The position numbers were made by a program, and so were the translations under genes. The notes under the pieces were generated by a model, which was given only the letters and a program-made list of their open reading frames with translations, searched no databases and was not told the DNA's origin. Of a stretch of DNA of 64,000 nucleotides, positions 27,949 through 35,816 are shown piece after piece. How positions within the stretch are numbered: the first letter of the stretch is position 1; each line of letters starts with the position of its first letter. The DNA is from Polaribacter sp. Hel_I_88 (GTDB taxonomy: Bacteria > Bacteroidota > Bacteroidia > Flavobacteriales > Flavobacteriaceae): contig NZ_JHZZ01000001.1 in NCBI RefSeq assembly GCF_000687935.1, positions 3,234,001 through 3,298,000 on the forward strand. Reading direction: 5' to 3'.

Positions 27949-28449
27949 TTAAGGATTTCTAACAATTACACCTCCACCACCAGCTTCATCTGGCATAAGA
28001 ATAGTTTCTTCTACTGCTTTTGTAATATTAAATTTACCACAACCCCAATCATGAGAATCTTTATGAAACATCTTTAATAAGGAATATTTTATTCTAAAAA
28101 TTTGACTGTTAAAATCAGAAGGTATATCGTTTACAATATACACATTAACAGAATCATCTTTATGTAATTTAAAAGGTTCATCTTCCTCAGAATCAAATTT
28201 AATAGTTGAAAATGGTATTTCAATAGGTAAACTTATAAAGTCTTCTTTACCACAAATACGTTCTATAGTTCCATTAGAAATATGAACTATAATTCCTTTT
28301 GCACCATCTTTTTTATCTAAATAATAACATTCCACATATTTATAAGGATTTTTTTTGTTTTCAGCTACTAGAAAATCGAGATAAATAGTATTATCTCTTA
28401 AATCAAAACGATTTGAATCGCTCGCTTTAATAATTAATGGTTCTGGCAT
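27949..28449 (-). CDS. Protein of unknown function, first gene of a two-component operon
   Basis: A 166-aa soluble-looking protein without signal peptide or membrane segment. I recognise no domain. Its last residue codon abuts the kinase start with no spacer, so the three genes (unknown, kinase, regulator) should be one transcript. The C-terminus is unusual: a run of glycines in EAGGGGVIVRNP. A segment DWGCGKFNIT holds a single Cys. It might modulate the kinase or be a downstream effector, but nothing in the sequence proves this. Confidence 0.65.
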   Translation of the reverse strand: MPEPLIIKASDSNRFDLRDNTIYLDFLVAENKKNPYKYVECYYLDKKDGAKGIIVHISNGTIERICGKEDFISLPIEIPFSTIKFDSEEDEPFKLHKDDSVNVYIVNDIPSDFNSQIFRIKYSLLKMFHKDSHDWGCGKFNITKAVEETILMPDEAGGGGVIVRNP

Positions 28450-28506
28450 ATATTTAGTTTTATGGTTAAAATCATTTCAAATATCAGAAATATTCAAAAT
28501 AATAAC

Positions 28507-28524
28507 ATACCTATAAATAGGTAT
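28507..28524. promoter_or_regulatory. 18-bp palindrome upstream of the two-component operon
   Basis: Perfect arms ATACCTAT/ATAGGTAT around AA, centred about 66 bases before the start of the 166-aa gene. It is a plausible binding site for a dimeric regulator, for instance the LuxR-type product of the same operon; that is inference. Confidence 0.45.
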
Positions 28525-28552
28525 ATTTTTACCACTAAATATAAGTAAAAAA

Positions 28553-29230
28553 CTATAAAGTTAAAACAGTTAATAAAACTCCAAAAACGATAGCAATAAA
28601 TTTTTGTAAGTTAAATTTATGATTTTCAGTGCTTTCAAAAAGAATAATTGTAGAAATGTGCAGAAAAACGCCAATAATTAAAGCCGTAATTTCTGTTGCG
28701 TAGGTTGTGAAAAACGAAATTTTATCTCCCAGCAAAACGCCTAAAGGACTCATTAATCCAAAGAAAAATAGAAAACTAAAAACTATTTTTTTATCATATT
28801 TTGTTTGCATTAAAAAGGATGTTAACACGATTGCAATCGGAATTTTATGCACAACAATAGCCCATAATAAATTTTCATCTGCATGATGAATAGGTAATCC
28901 TTCAGAAAAAGCATGTAAACACAAACTAACAAACAATAAGGTTGGAAACTTTTTCCCATCTGAATGCATATGAATATGTCCATGTTCTGCTCCTTTAGAA
29001 AAAGACTCTAAAACCGATTGTAAAATAATACCTACCAGAATAAAAACCCCAATAACAGTGCTGTTGCTTGTAACTGTATAAACATCTGGTAATAAATGCA
29101 ATATTGTAACCGATAATAAATACGCACCACTAAATGCTAACAGTAAACGAACAATTTGTTTGCTGGGTTTTGTAAATAAAACTAGTAGTGAACCTACTAA
29201 AACAGCTATTATTAATAAGATATAATTCAC
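28553..29230 (-). CDS. ZIP family metal transporter
   Basis: A 225-aa multi-pass membrane protein of the ZIP family (zinc or iron uptake). The conserved metal-path helices are visible: SLCLHAFSEGLPIHH (H, E and H ligands of the TM4-type motif) and VVHKIPIAIVLTSF (TM5-type motif with His-Lys-Ile-Pro). A histidine-rich loop (EHGHIHMH) lies between the third and fourth segments, as in many ZIP proteins. The upstream methyltransferase gene overlaps its start by 4 bases, so the two are coupled. Confidence 0.88.
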   Translation of the reverse strand: MNYILLIIAVLVGSLLVLFTKPSKQIVRLLLAFSGAYLLSVTILHLLPDVYTVTSNSTVIGVFILVGIILQSVLESFSKGAEHGHIHMHSDGKKFPTLLFVSLCLHAFSEGLPIHHADENLLWAIVVHKIPIAIVLTSFLMQTKYDKKIVFSFLFFFGLMSPLGVLLGDKISFFTTYATEITALIIGVFLHISTIILFESTENHKFNLQKFIAIVFGVLLTVLTL

Positions 29231-29952
29231 TTGGCAACTAAAATTAATCTGTTAGAAATTTTCTCATTAAAATTATTCAATTTATAATCTCCAAAAGTAT
29301 GTGTAATTGTAAAACCAACTTTATCAAAGTAAGATTTCATTTTAGTTTCATCTAAATATTTTACTCTTTCTGTGTAAGAATGTTGTTCATCATCAGCAAA
29401 AAAAGTGATATTTTTTAAAATAAAACCATTTTTAATTTCCCTTGTAATGTGAAACGTAATGTCGTCTACAATTTTGATTTCTTTCGCCACTAAATTTTCT
29501 TTTACCAATGCAGCATTTAAAAAATCGAACACAAAAAAACCATTTGTATGCAAACCATTTTTTATGTTTTGTAAAATTAAAATGTCTTCTTTATCATCCT
29601 CAAAATAACCAAAACTTGTAAATAGGTTAAAAATAGCATCATATTGATTGTTAAAAGGTTCACGCATATCATGTACCTTAAATTTTAATGAAGTATTCTC
29701 GAATTGTTTTGCAATTTTTATACTGTTTTCAGCCAAATCACCACCAGTAACTTTGTATCCTAATGAATTTAAAAATACAGAATGACGCCCTTTTCCACAA
29801 GGTAAATCTAAAATATGAGTTGTTTTTGGCAACGCTAAAAATGCAGTTATATTTTTCATAAATAACTGTGCATCAGCATTGTTTCTATCTTTATAAAGAA
29901 TGTGATAATACTTTGTATTAAACCATTCTGTAAACCAATCTTTTTCTATCAT
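29227..29952 (-). CDS. Class I SAM-dependent methyltransferase
   Basis: A 241-aa methyltransferase of the Methyltransf_11/25 kind. The SAM-binding motif I is ILDLPCGKGRHS, followed by GYKVTGGDLA (motif II acidic residue) and YDAIFNLFTSFGYF. An open frame extends to 30003, but the extra residues (ILQNVRFNYFYKLNKM) do not look like family sequence. IEKDWFTEWFNTKYYHILYK is the typical start, so I choose the ATG at 29952. Substrate unknown. It overlaps the ZIP gene start by 4 bases. Confidence 0.85.
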   Translation of the reverse strand: MIEKDWFTEWFNTKYYHILYKDRNNADAQLFMKNITAFLALPKTTHILDLPCGKGRHSVFLNSLGYKVTGGDLAENSIKIAKQFENTSLKFKVHDMREPFNNQYDAIFNLFTSFGYFEDDKEDILILQNIKNGLHTNGFFVFDFLNAALVKENLVAKEIKIVDDITFHITREIKNGFILKNITFFADDEQHSYTERVKYLDETKMKSYFDKVGFTITHTFGDYKLNNFNEKISNRLILVAK

Positions 29953-30184
29953 CATTTTATTGAGTTTGTAAAAGTAGTTAAATCTTACGTTCTGTAAAAT
30001 CATTTTTTATAAATATAAAGTTTCGGTTCTCAGCAGCATATTCAATAGCAATATTCAGCAATAGTTTTCAGTAATTTACTACAAACAAATACAGCAGCTT
30101 TCAACTAATTTTAATGCAATCTAAAACTACCAACAATTTTTTGTTTCTTCAAACTTCCTTTTTCTTACTTTCAACTTATAATAG

Positions 30185-30192
30185 TAACTTTG
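30185..30192 (+). promoter_or_regulatory. Putative -7 box for the RNA methyltransferase gene, near-leaderless
   Basis: TAACTTTG followed by CAC fits TAnnTTTG. It ends only 4 bases before the ATG at 30197, so transcription would begin at or just inside the start codon. Either the mRNA is leaderless or translation starts at the ATG at 30215. Confidence 0.45.
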
Positions 30193-30196
30193 CACT

Positions 30197-31378
30197 ATGG
30201 ATAAAGATTTTAAAATGACAGCAACAACACTTTTTGGTTTAGAAGGTGTTTTGGCAGAAGAACTGAAAAATTTAGGCGCTCAAGATGTTAAAGAAGCTGT
30301 AAGAAGTGTTTCTTTTAGGGGAGATAAAGGTTTTATGTATAAAGCAAATATAGCTTTAAGAACTGCTGTTCGAATTTTAAAACCTATAAAAGTTTGTAAA
30401 ATTTACGATGAAGAAGATTTATACGAATCTATCCAAAAAATTAAATGGGAAAACTTTTTAGATGCAGAAGGCACCTTTGCAATTGGAGCTGTTGTGAATT
30501 CTAAAAATTTTACATCGAATTCGCATTATATATCTTTAAAATCTAAAGATGCAATTGCAGATTATTTTAGACATAAATATCATAAAAGACCGAATGTAGA
30601 TTTAAAATACCCAGATGTTAAAATCCACATTCATATTCAAAAAGATTGGTTAACGGTTTCTTTGGATTCTTCTGGAGATTCTTTGCACAAACGTGGTTAC
30701 AGAACAGCTACGAATATTGCACCAATTAACGAAGTTTTGGCTGCAGGAATGGTTTTACTATCAGGCTATACAGGAGATGAAAATTTTATTGACCCCATGT
30801 GTGGTTCAGGTACAATTTTAATTGAAGCTGCCATGATTGCTAATAATATTCCAGCAAACATCAACAGAAAATTGTTTGCTTTTGAGCAGTGGAAAGATTA
30901 TGATGAAGATTTATACTTTACCATTCAAGAATCTTTATTAAAGAAAATTCGTTCTTCTCATTTTAAAATTATGGGCTTTGACAAAGCACCATCTGCTGTT
31001 CAAAAAGCCAAGGCAAATGTAGAAAGTGCCAATTTAGATGAATTTATTGGGGTACATCATGTCAACTTTTTCAATTCTACCAAAGAAGTTTTTGGAAATA
31101 CCACCATTTTGTTCAATCCACCTTATGGAGAACGTTTAAATATTGATGTTCAAGAATTTTACAAAAAAATTGGCGATACTTTAAAACACAATTACCCTGG
31201 TTCTACTGCTTGGTTAATAACTTCAGATACAGATGCTTTGAAATCTGTAGGTTTGCGAACTTCAAAAAGATTGGCGCTTAAAAACGGAGATTTAGACTGT
31301 AAATTTGTTAGATACGATTTGTATGAAGGTTCTCGTAAAATTAAACCTAGAAAAAATAATTCGGACGAGGAAGAGTAG
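30197..31378 (+). CDS. THUMP-domain RNA (guanine-N2) methyltransferase, RlmL N-terminal type
   Basis: A 393-aa enzyme with an N-terminal ferredoxin-like/THUMP part (about 1-160) and a C-terminal Rossmann methyltransferase domain. The SAM site is IDPMCGSGTILIEAAMIA and the catalytic motif is the N-P-P-Y of FNPPYGERL, as in enzymes that methylate N2 of guanine. It corresponds to the RlmL half of E. coli RlmKL, which makes m2G2445 in 23S rRNA; tRNA modification cannot be excluded. The promoter position makes the second Met (30215) a possible alternative start. Confidence 0.88.
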   Translation: MDKDFKMTATTLFGLEGVLAEELKNLGAQDVKEAVRSVSFRGDKGFMYKANIALRTAVRILKPIKVCKIYDEEDLYESIQKIKWENFLDAEGTFAIGAVVNSKNFTSNSHYISLKSKDAIADYFRHKYHKRPNVDLKYPDVKIHIHIQKDWLTVSLDSSGDSLHKRGYRTATNIAPINEVLAAGMVLLSGYTGDENFIDPMCGSGTILIEAAMIANNIPANINRKLFAFEQWKDYDEDLYFTIQESLLKKIRSSHFKIMGFDKAPSAVQKAKANVESANLDEFIGVHHVNFFNSTKEVFGNTTILFNPPYGERLNIDVQEFYKKIGDTLKHNYPGSTAWLITSDTDALKSVGLRTSKRLALKNGDLDCKFVRYDLYEGSRKIKPRKNNSDEEE

Positions 31379-31436
31379 TTTTAAGGTTTTTATAAGGAAC
31401 AAAGTAATCTTGATATTAAACCTTTTAATTTTTGTT

Positions 31437-31590
31437 GGAAGCTATTTCCTGCTTTCCATTATATCTTTTTAATTGTTTCTTAACAAATAAAACTTATTCT
31501 GTTAGATGTTGTAATTTTTTGAAATGAACAAATATGCTATTTTAAGGCCATTAAAAAGGATGCCATTTCAATCAGGGCTAAACTTGTTTG
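31437..31590. repeat. Intergenic inverted-repeat element, family A copy 2
   Basis: A 154-bp element in the 320-bp gap between the convergent RNA methyltransferase and 216-aa hypothetical genes. Ends match the element at 13461-13646 (left 18 of 20 bases, right 22 of 25). The two arms of about 35 bases are imperfect complements, with solid blocks CCTG/CAGG and TTTTTAAT/ATTAAAAA. The remainder of the gap (31379-31436 and 31591-31698) shows no ORF and no strong terminator. Confidence 0.75.
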
Positions 31591-31698
31591 TTACCTATTA
31601 AACCCACAATTTCTATTTTTTTAAAATTAGAATACAAATAAAGGTTAAAACTGTTTTAAATACTATTTGTTAAATATGAATGGTGGCAACTAGTTTTT

Positions 31699-32349
31699 TT
31701 AATTAATAGTTTTCATAATTGGATATGTATCCTCTTTTTTAATATATCCATCCAAAATCAGGCTATGTTTTTTTCTTTCTGTATCATAGATAAAAGTCAA
31801 TTTCTCACCATGTAAGAAATGAAAATAAATCGAGCTTATTTCGTTTTCCATTTTTGAGTCCGTTAATGCAATTTTCTTTTTTCCATAAGTACACATTGCT
31901 GAAGGAATAAAGGCATAATAATTTGTCTCTTTTCCAGAAATGATTTTTTCAGAATAAAAATCCAATTCAGCATTTATACTGTCCTTTTTTGAAGAAATAT
32001 AATTATATCGAACAACTCCTTTTAAAGGCTTGTTTACTGGTCTAACATCATAGAAACTACAAGGATTTATACTAATTATATATTCGGTATTTTCTTTAAA
32101 TTTCAAAGCACTCACGCTAATTTGTTTGCCATTTTTTGAACATATTAAAGTGTCAAAATCCATTTTATGAATTTTTATATTGTGCTTTGTCTTGTCAGGC
32201 ACAATTGTTCGTCCATTTATGTTAAATACTATTTGTTGTCCTTTTAAGTGCATTGTTTCAAAACTAATTATAGCCTCTTCGTACTGACTAAACAAATTTG
32301 TTATTGTCAGAATCAATAAAAACGAGAATATGTATTTGTTCTGGGTCAT
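31699..32349 (-). CDS. Secreted or periplasmic protein of unknown function
   Basis: A 216-aa protein with a clear signal peptide (YIFSFLLILTITNLFS). The mature part is beta-rich by appearance and has three cysteines (TLICSK, INPCSF, SAMCTY). No domain is recognised. Both flanks are long non-coding stretches and a family A repeat stands next to it. That is compatible with a dispensable or recently acquired gene, though its AT-rich codon use looks like its neighbours. Confidence 0.65.
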   Translation of the reverse strand: MTQNKYIFSFLLILTITNLFSQYEEAIISFETMHLKGQQIVFNINGRTIVPDKTKHNIKIHKMDFDTLICSKNGKQISVSALKFKENTEYIISINPCSFYDVRPVNKPLKGVVRYNYISSKKDSINAELDFYSEKIISGKETNYYAFIPSAMCTYGKKKIALTDSKMENEISSIYFHFLHGEKLTFIYDTERKKHSLILDGYIKKEDTYPIMKTIN

Positions 32350-32491
32350 TTCTCAAATTGGTTACAACTCGTTATCTAGTAACTTATCTTACAAATATCC
32401 CATAAAAAACAAATAGGATACACAAACTTTTGTTGCTTACTTGTTTTTTTTAATTGGATAAATTATAAATTAAGTAAATAAAATGTAAACT

Positions 32492-33283
32492 TTAAGAAGA
32501 AACTGCCCCTAAAGTATACAGTTGCTCTAGAGTAGGAGAGATACTACCACCTGCAGGCTCTAAAGTAATACCAAATGCTTCTGATTGGTTTGCATTTGTA
32601 ATGGTAAATATTTTGTTGGTATCCGCTGTAAAAGAATCTAAAGTTCCTAAACTTGTTGGTGTTAAAGGGTCTAAAGTTAAAGACCAAACTTGATACACTT
32701 TTCCTTTTGGAGGTTCAGGTAAACCTTTGGCATCTAAATAAATAGATTGCGTTTTTTTATCCCAATACACTTTTGCATAAGCACCTGGTGAAACTGCTTG
32801 GCCACCTAAAGGAACTGAAATAATATCTTTATCTCTAAAAATTGTAATCAGTTTTTCTGCAGAAGCTAAATTGGTAGAAGCACTGTCTATTTGAGCTTCT
32901 AAAAGTTCTTTTTCAAAATTTTCAGAGGCCAATTGTTCTTTTAATTTATTATTTTGAAGTACAGATAAAATTAAAGTTGAACCTAATATAAAAGCAGCTG
33001 CCCAACCAACATATTGTTTCCAATTCGATTGTGGTTTTGCTATTGAAATTACTTTCGTTTCATCAACTTTTAATTTATGCCTTATATTTTCAAATGAATA
33101 AGAAGCATCTCTTTTTGTAGCAGCCGTTAATTGTACAATTGCCTTTTCTATAGATTCTACTTCTGCTAATAATTCTGGATTTTGTTGAATTGCAGCGTGT
33201 ACTTCCTCATTTTCTTTTTCAGAAAGGGAGCCTGCTATATACAGTTCTAAAATTCCAGTTGCTATGTAGTCTTTTGTATTCAT
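32492..33283 (-). CDS. Anti-sigma factor (RskA-type)
   Basis: A 263-aa single-pass membrane protein. The N-terminal cytoplasmic part (about 1-85) has the anti-sigma look (IATGILELYIAGSLSEKENEEVHAAI). A membrane span lies at about 89-107, then a coiled segment and a periplasmic RskA domain (YAKVYWDKKTQSIYLDAKGLPEPPKGKVYQVWSL). No zinc-binding HCC motif is seen. It lies 3 bp downstream of the ECF sigma gene, the normal pairing. It should sequester that sigma factor until a periplasmic signal is received. Confidence 0.9.
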   Translation of the reverse strand: MNTKDYIATGILELYIAGSLSEKENEEVHAAIQQNPELLAEVESIEKAIVQLTAATKRDASYSFENIRHKLKVDETKVISIAKPQSNWKQYVGWAAAFILGSTLILSVLQNNKLKEQLASENFEKELLEAQIDSASTNLASAEKLITIFRDKDIISVPLGGQAVSPGAYAKVYWDKKTQSIYLDAKGLPEPPKGKVYQVWSLTLDPLTPTSLGTLDSFTADTNKIFTITNANQSEAFGITLEPAGGSISPTLEQLYTLGAVSS

Positions 33284-33286
33284 TTT

Positions 33287-33820
33287 TTAAACGCCTAACA
33301 TTGTTCTTAATTCACCAATGCAAGACCTATTTCTTGTTTTTATGGTTCCTAATGGAATATTCAATTCTTCAGATGCTTCTTTTTGTGTAAATCCTTTAAA
33401 ATATAGTAATTCAATTACAGATTTACAGGTTTCGCCTAATTTGGTTACAAACTCTTTTAAACCAATTGTATTTGTTTCGCTATCTAAACTAGAACTGCTT
33501 TCCAATATATCTACGAAAAAATCTGCACTTAGGTTTTGTTTAGACTGTTTAAATTTTTTAGATCGTGTATAATCTATTGCTGCGTTTCTAGCAATATTTA
33601 ATAACCACGTAAAAAAACGACCTTTTTTTGCAGAATAAGTATCTGCTTTGTTCCATGCTTTAATAAAGACGTCTTGCGTAATTTCTTGAGCTACATCATC
33701 ATTTTTAACAATGTTATTTACAACACCAGAAATACTGTTACAATAGAAACTGTAAAGTTTTTCATAGGCTTTTACGTCCTTTTGCTGAAACTGTAAAATT
33801 AATTCTGTTTGGTCTTTCAT
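33287..33820 (-). CDS. ECF-type RNA polymerase sigma-70 factor
   Basis: A 177-aa sigma factor. The region 2 segment (EITQDVFIKAWNKADTY, then RFFTWLLNIARNAAIDYTR) is the -10 recognition and core-binding part. The region 4 helix-turn-helix is ELLYFKGFTQKEASEELNIPLGTIKTR. It is the regulator of a sigma/anti-sigma pair with the following gene. Upstream on the same strand is the DUF3857 gene, 38 bp away; it may or may not be in the regulon. Confidence 0.94.
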   Translation of the reverse strand: MKDQTELILQFQQKDVKAYEKLYSFYCNSISGVVNNIVKNDDVAQEITQDVFIKAWNKADTYSAKKGRFFTWLLNIARNAAIDYTRSKKFKQSKQNLSADFFVDILESSSSLDSETNTIGLKEFVTKLGETCKSVIELLYFKGFTQKEASEELNIPLGTIKTRNRSCIGELRTMLGV

Positions 33821-33829
33821 CTATTCGAA

Positions 33830-33837
33830 CAAAAATA
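33830..33837 (-). promoter_or_regulatory. Putative -7 box for the ECF sigma gene
   Basis: Reads TATTTTTG on the minus strand (fits TAnnTTTG). It ends 9 bases before the sigma start codon and lies within the 38-bp gap after the DUF3857 gene, implying a very short leader. Confidence 0.4.
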
Positions 33838-33858
33838 GGGTAAATTTTTAGTATAATT

Positions 33859-35814
33859 TTATTTTTTTTCTATAATTATGTACGAACTTTCTGCAATCAC
33901 AATTCGTTTAAAAAATTCTTTTAAAGAAAAATATTCTTCAGAAGAATATGTTTTTTTATTTAAACTAAAACGTGTAATTACATTTACAACATTGCCTTTA
34001 TTAACTGTTTTTAGTAAAAAAGTACCACTATTATTTGGTAACGAAATAGCCATTTGTTCTGGTAATTGGGTAACCTTATAAGTATCAGGAACTTCTAAAC
34101 TAAGTGTAAAAGTACTACTTTTTGCAAAACCAAAATCTACAGGATAATTTCTTTCTTTAAGTTTAAACGGATTTTCTTTTAATCGATTAAAGAAAAAAGG
34201 ATTAATTCTTGCTTTTTGAGTCAACTCATCATTCATAAAGATTGTTACTTCAAATATTTCTTGTAAAGGTTTTTCTAAATTATCTTTAAAATGAACCTCA
34301 TAGCTGTCTACTTCTATATTAGAATTATCTTCTTCAAATTCTTTAATGTAATTGTTTTTGCCTAAAATACTTAGCTTTTCTCTTTGGTTTTGAGCTATAT
34401 AACCAATTCTTCTTGTGAGTAGATTACCAACAAAATTGCCATTTTCATTTAATTTTAATTTGGCTGATGTATTTATAGATGATTTTGTTTTTGGTTGTAA
34501 AACTACCCAATTACTTTCTTTTTTAAAATTTATAACCCTAGCTTGTCCATTTAAAGTTCTTAAAGGAACTTGCCCAAAAGGCGAAAATTTATCTGTTGCA
34601 TCTAAATAATATTCTTTGCCATTAATTGTGGTTTTTATAACTACATAATTAAAATCGAAAATTACTGGATACAATGTAGTTGGTAAACCGTGATTTCTTG
34701 TAGAAAGTATTACCAATTCTGCCTCTATATCTGCAGCTTCTAAAGCATTGAATAAAGATAAATTAATTTCACCTGCACTACCTGATCTATCTTCAAAAGC
34801 ATCTTTTACTTTTTCATCTTCACTATTCCAATACTTTTCATTCCAAGAATAATGGTTTTGAATAAATGTATAAATACTTTTAGCTTTTTCTAATTGATTT
34901 TCTATGGCTAAAATGTCTTCTGGAATTCTTCTTTTAAAAAAGCCTTTTTTACTGGTTTGATTATTAAAAAATATATCTTTTAATTTTTTATCAGCTTCTT
35001 TCCAAGTAGTGGTATATCTTTCTGTTTTACCTCTAGGACTTGTATAAGATTTTAAATCAAAAGTTAATCGAGAAACGTAGTTTTTCTTACTTAACATAAA
35101 ATCTTCTTCTTTAAAGGCAGGTACATCATACATTCCATAAGAGTATATTGCACAGGCAGCATCACCTAACAAACCATCAATGTAAATACATTTTTTGTTT
35201 ATAGAAGGTTCGTCTTTATCTAAATTTAAATAACCAATAATTCTAATATTATATTTATAATTTCCTAAAATAGCTGCATCAAATTCGCTTTTAATTTTGG
35301 GAATATCAGATTGAAAATACCAATCATCAATACCAGAATATGGAGAAATTTTACTGTAGGAATACTCTAAAACACTCCCAACTTTTATATTCGGAAATGT
35401 AAATTTATGAGCAGTCCAAGCTTCTGATTCTTCTACTTTAAAAATGGTATTGTCATTTAAATTAGTAGTTTGTATTTTACCGTTTTCAGATATATTATAC
35501 GTTATCGCTTTTAAGTCTATTATTTTTTCTTTCTTATAAGAATTAATTACAACATTCGCTAAATCAAAAGCTTTTTGATCTAAAATTTTTATTCGATAAT
35601 AAAAATCTGTTCTTGTATTAAAACCATTTTTTTTGTCTAAATAAATATTGGCATGTTCATATAACACTACTGCTGTTGCTGTTGAGTCTTTATCATAAAC
35701 TGTCATTGCTAATTCATCTAAACTGGTTTGACCCATTTTTGATGATTTTTCTACTTGAGAATTTAAAAAGGTAGCACTAAATAATAATGTTAGGAGTAAA
35801 ATTTTTTTTTTCAT
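33859..35814 (-). CDS. DUF3857 and transglutaminase-like protein
   Basis: A 651-aa exported protein (signal peptide to about residue 20). DUF3857 covers about 50-250, followed by a transglutaminase-like domain (about 300-410) and a beta-rich C-terminal domain. The transglutaminase core appears inactive: where family enzymes carry the catalytic Cys, this protein has RSGSAGEINLSL (343-354) with no cysteine, while YLDATDK (403-409) retains the Asp segment. It may bind rather than cleave or cross-link. It follows the exonuclease gene with a 2-bp gap and is probably co-transcribed. Confidence 0.85.
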   Translation of the reverse strand: MKKKILLLTLLFSATFLNSQVEKSSKMGQTSLDELAMTVYDKDSTATAVVLYEHANIYLDKKNGFNTRTDFYYRIKILDQKAFDLANVVINSYKKEKIIDLKAITYNISENGKIQTTNLNDNTIFKVEESEAWTAHKFTFPNIKVGSVLEYSYSKISPYSGIDDWYFQSDIPKIKSEFDAAILGNYKYNIRIIGYLNLDKDEPSINKKCIYIDGLLGDAACAIYSYGMYDVPAFKEEDFMLSKKNYVSRLTFDLKSYTSPRGKTERYTTTWKEADKKLKDIFFNNQTSKKGFFKRRIPEDILAIENQLEKAKSIYTFIQNHYSWNEKYWNSEDEKVKDAFEDRSGSAGEINLSLFNALEAADIEAELVILSTRNHGLPTTLYPVIFDFNYVVIKTTINGKEYYLDATDKFSPFGQVPLRTLNGQARVINFKKESNWVVLQPKTKSSINTSAKLKLNENGNFVGNLLTRRIGYIAQNQREKLSILGKNNYIKEFEEDNSNIEVDSYEVHFKDNLEKPLQEIFEVTIFMNDELTQKARINPFFFNRLKENPFKLKERNYPVDFGFAKSSTFTLSLEVPDTYKVTQLPEQMAISLPNNSGTFLLKTVNKGNVVNVITRFSLNKKTYSSEEYFSLKEFFKRIVIAESSYIIIEKK

Positions 35815-35816
35815 AT

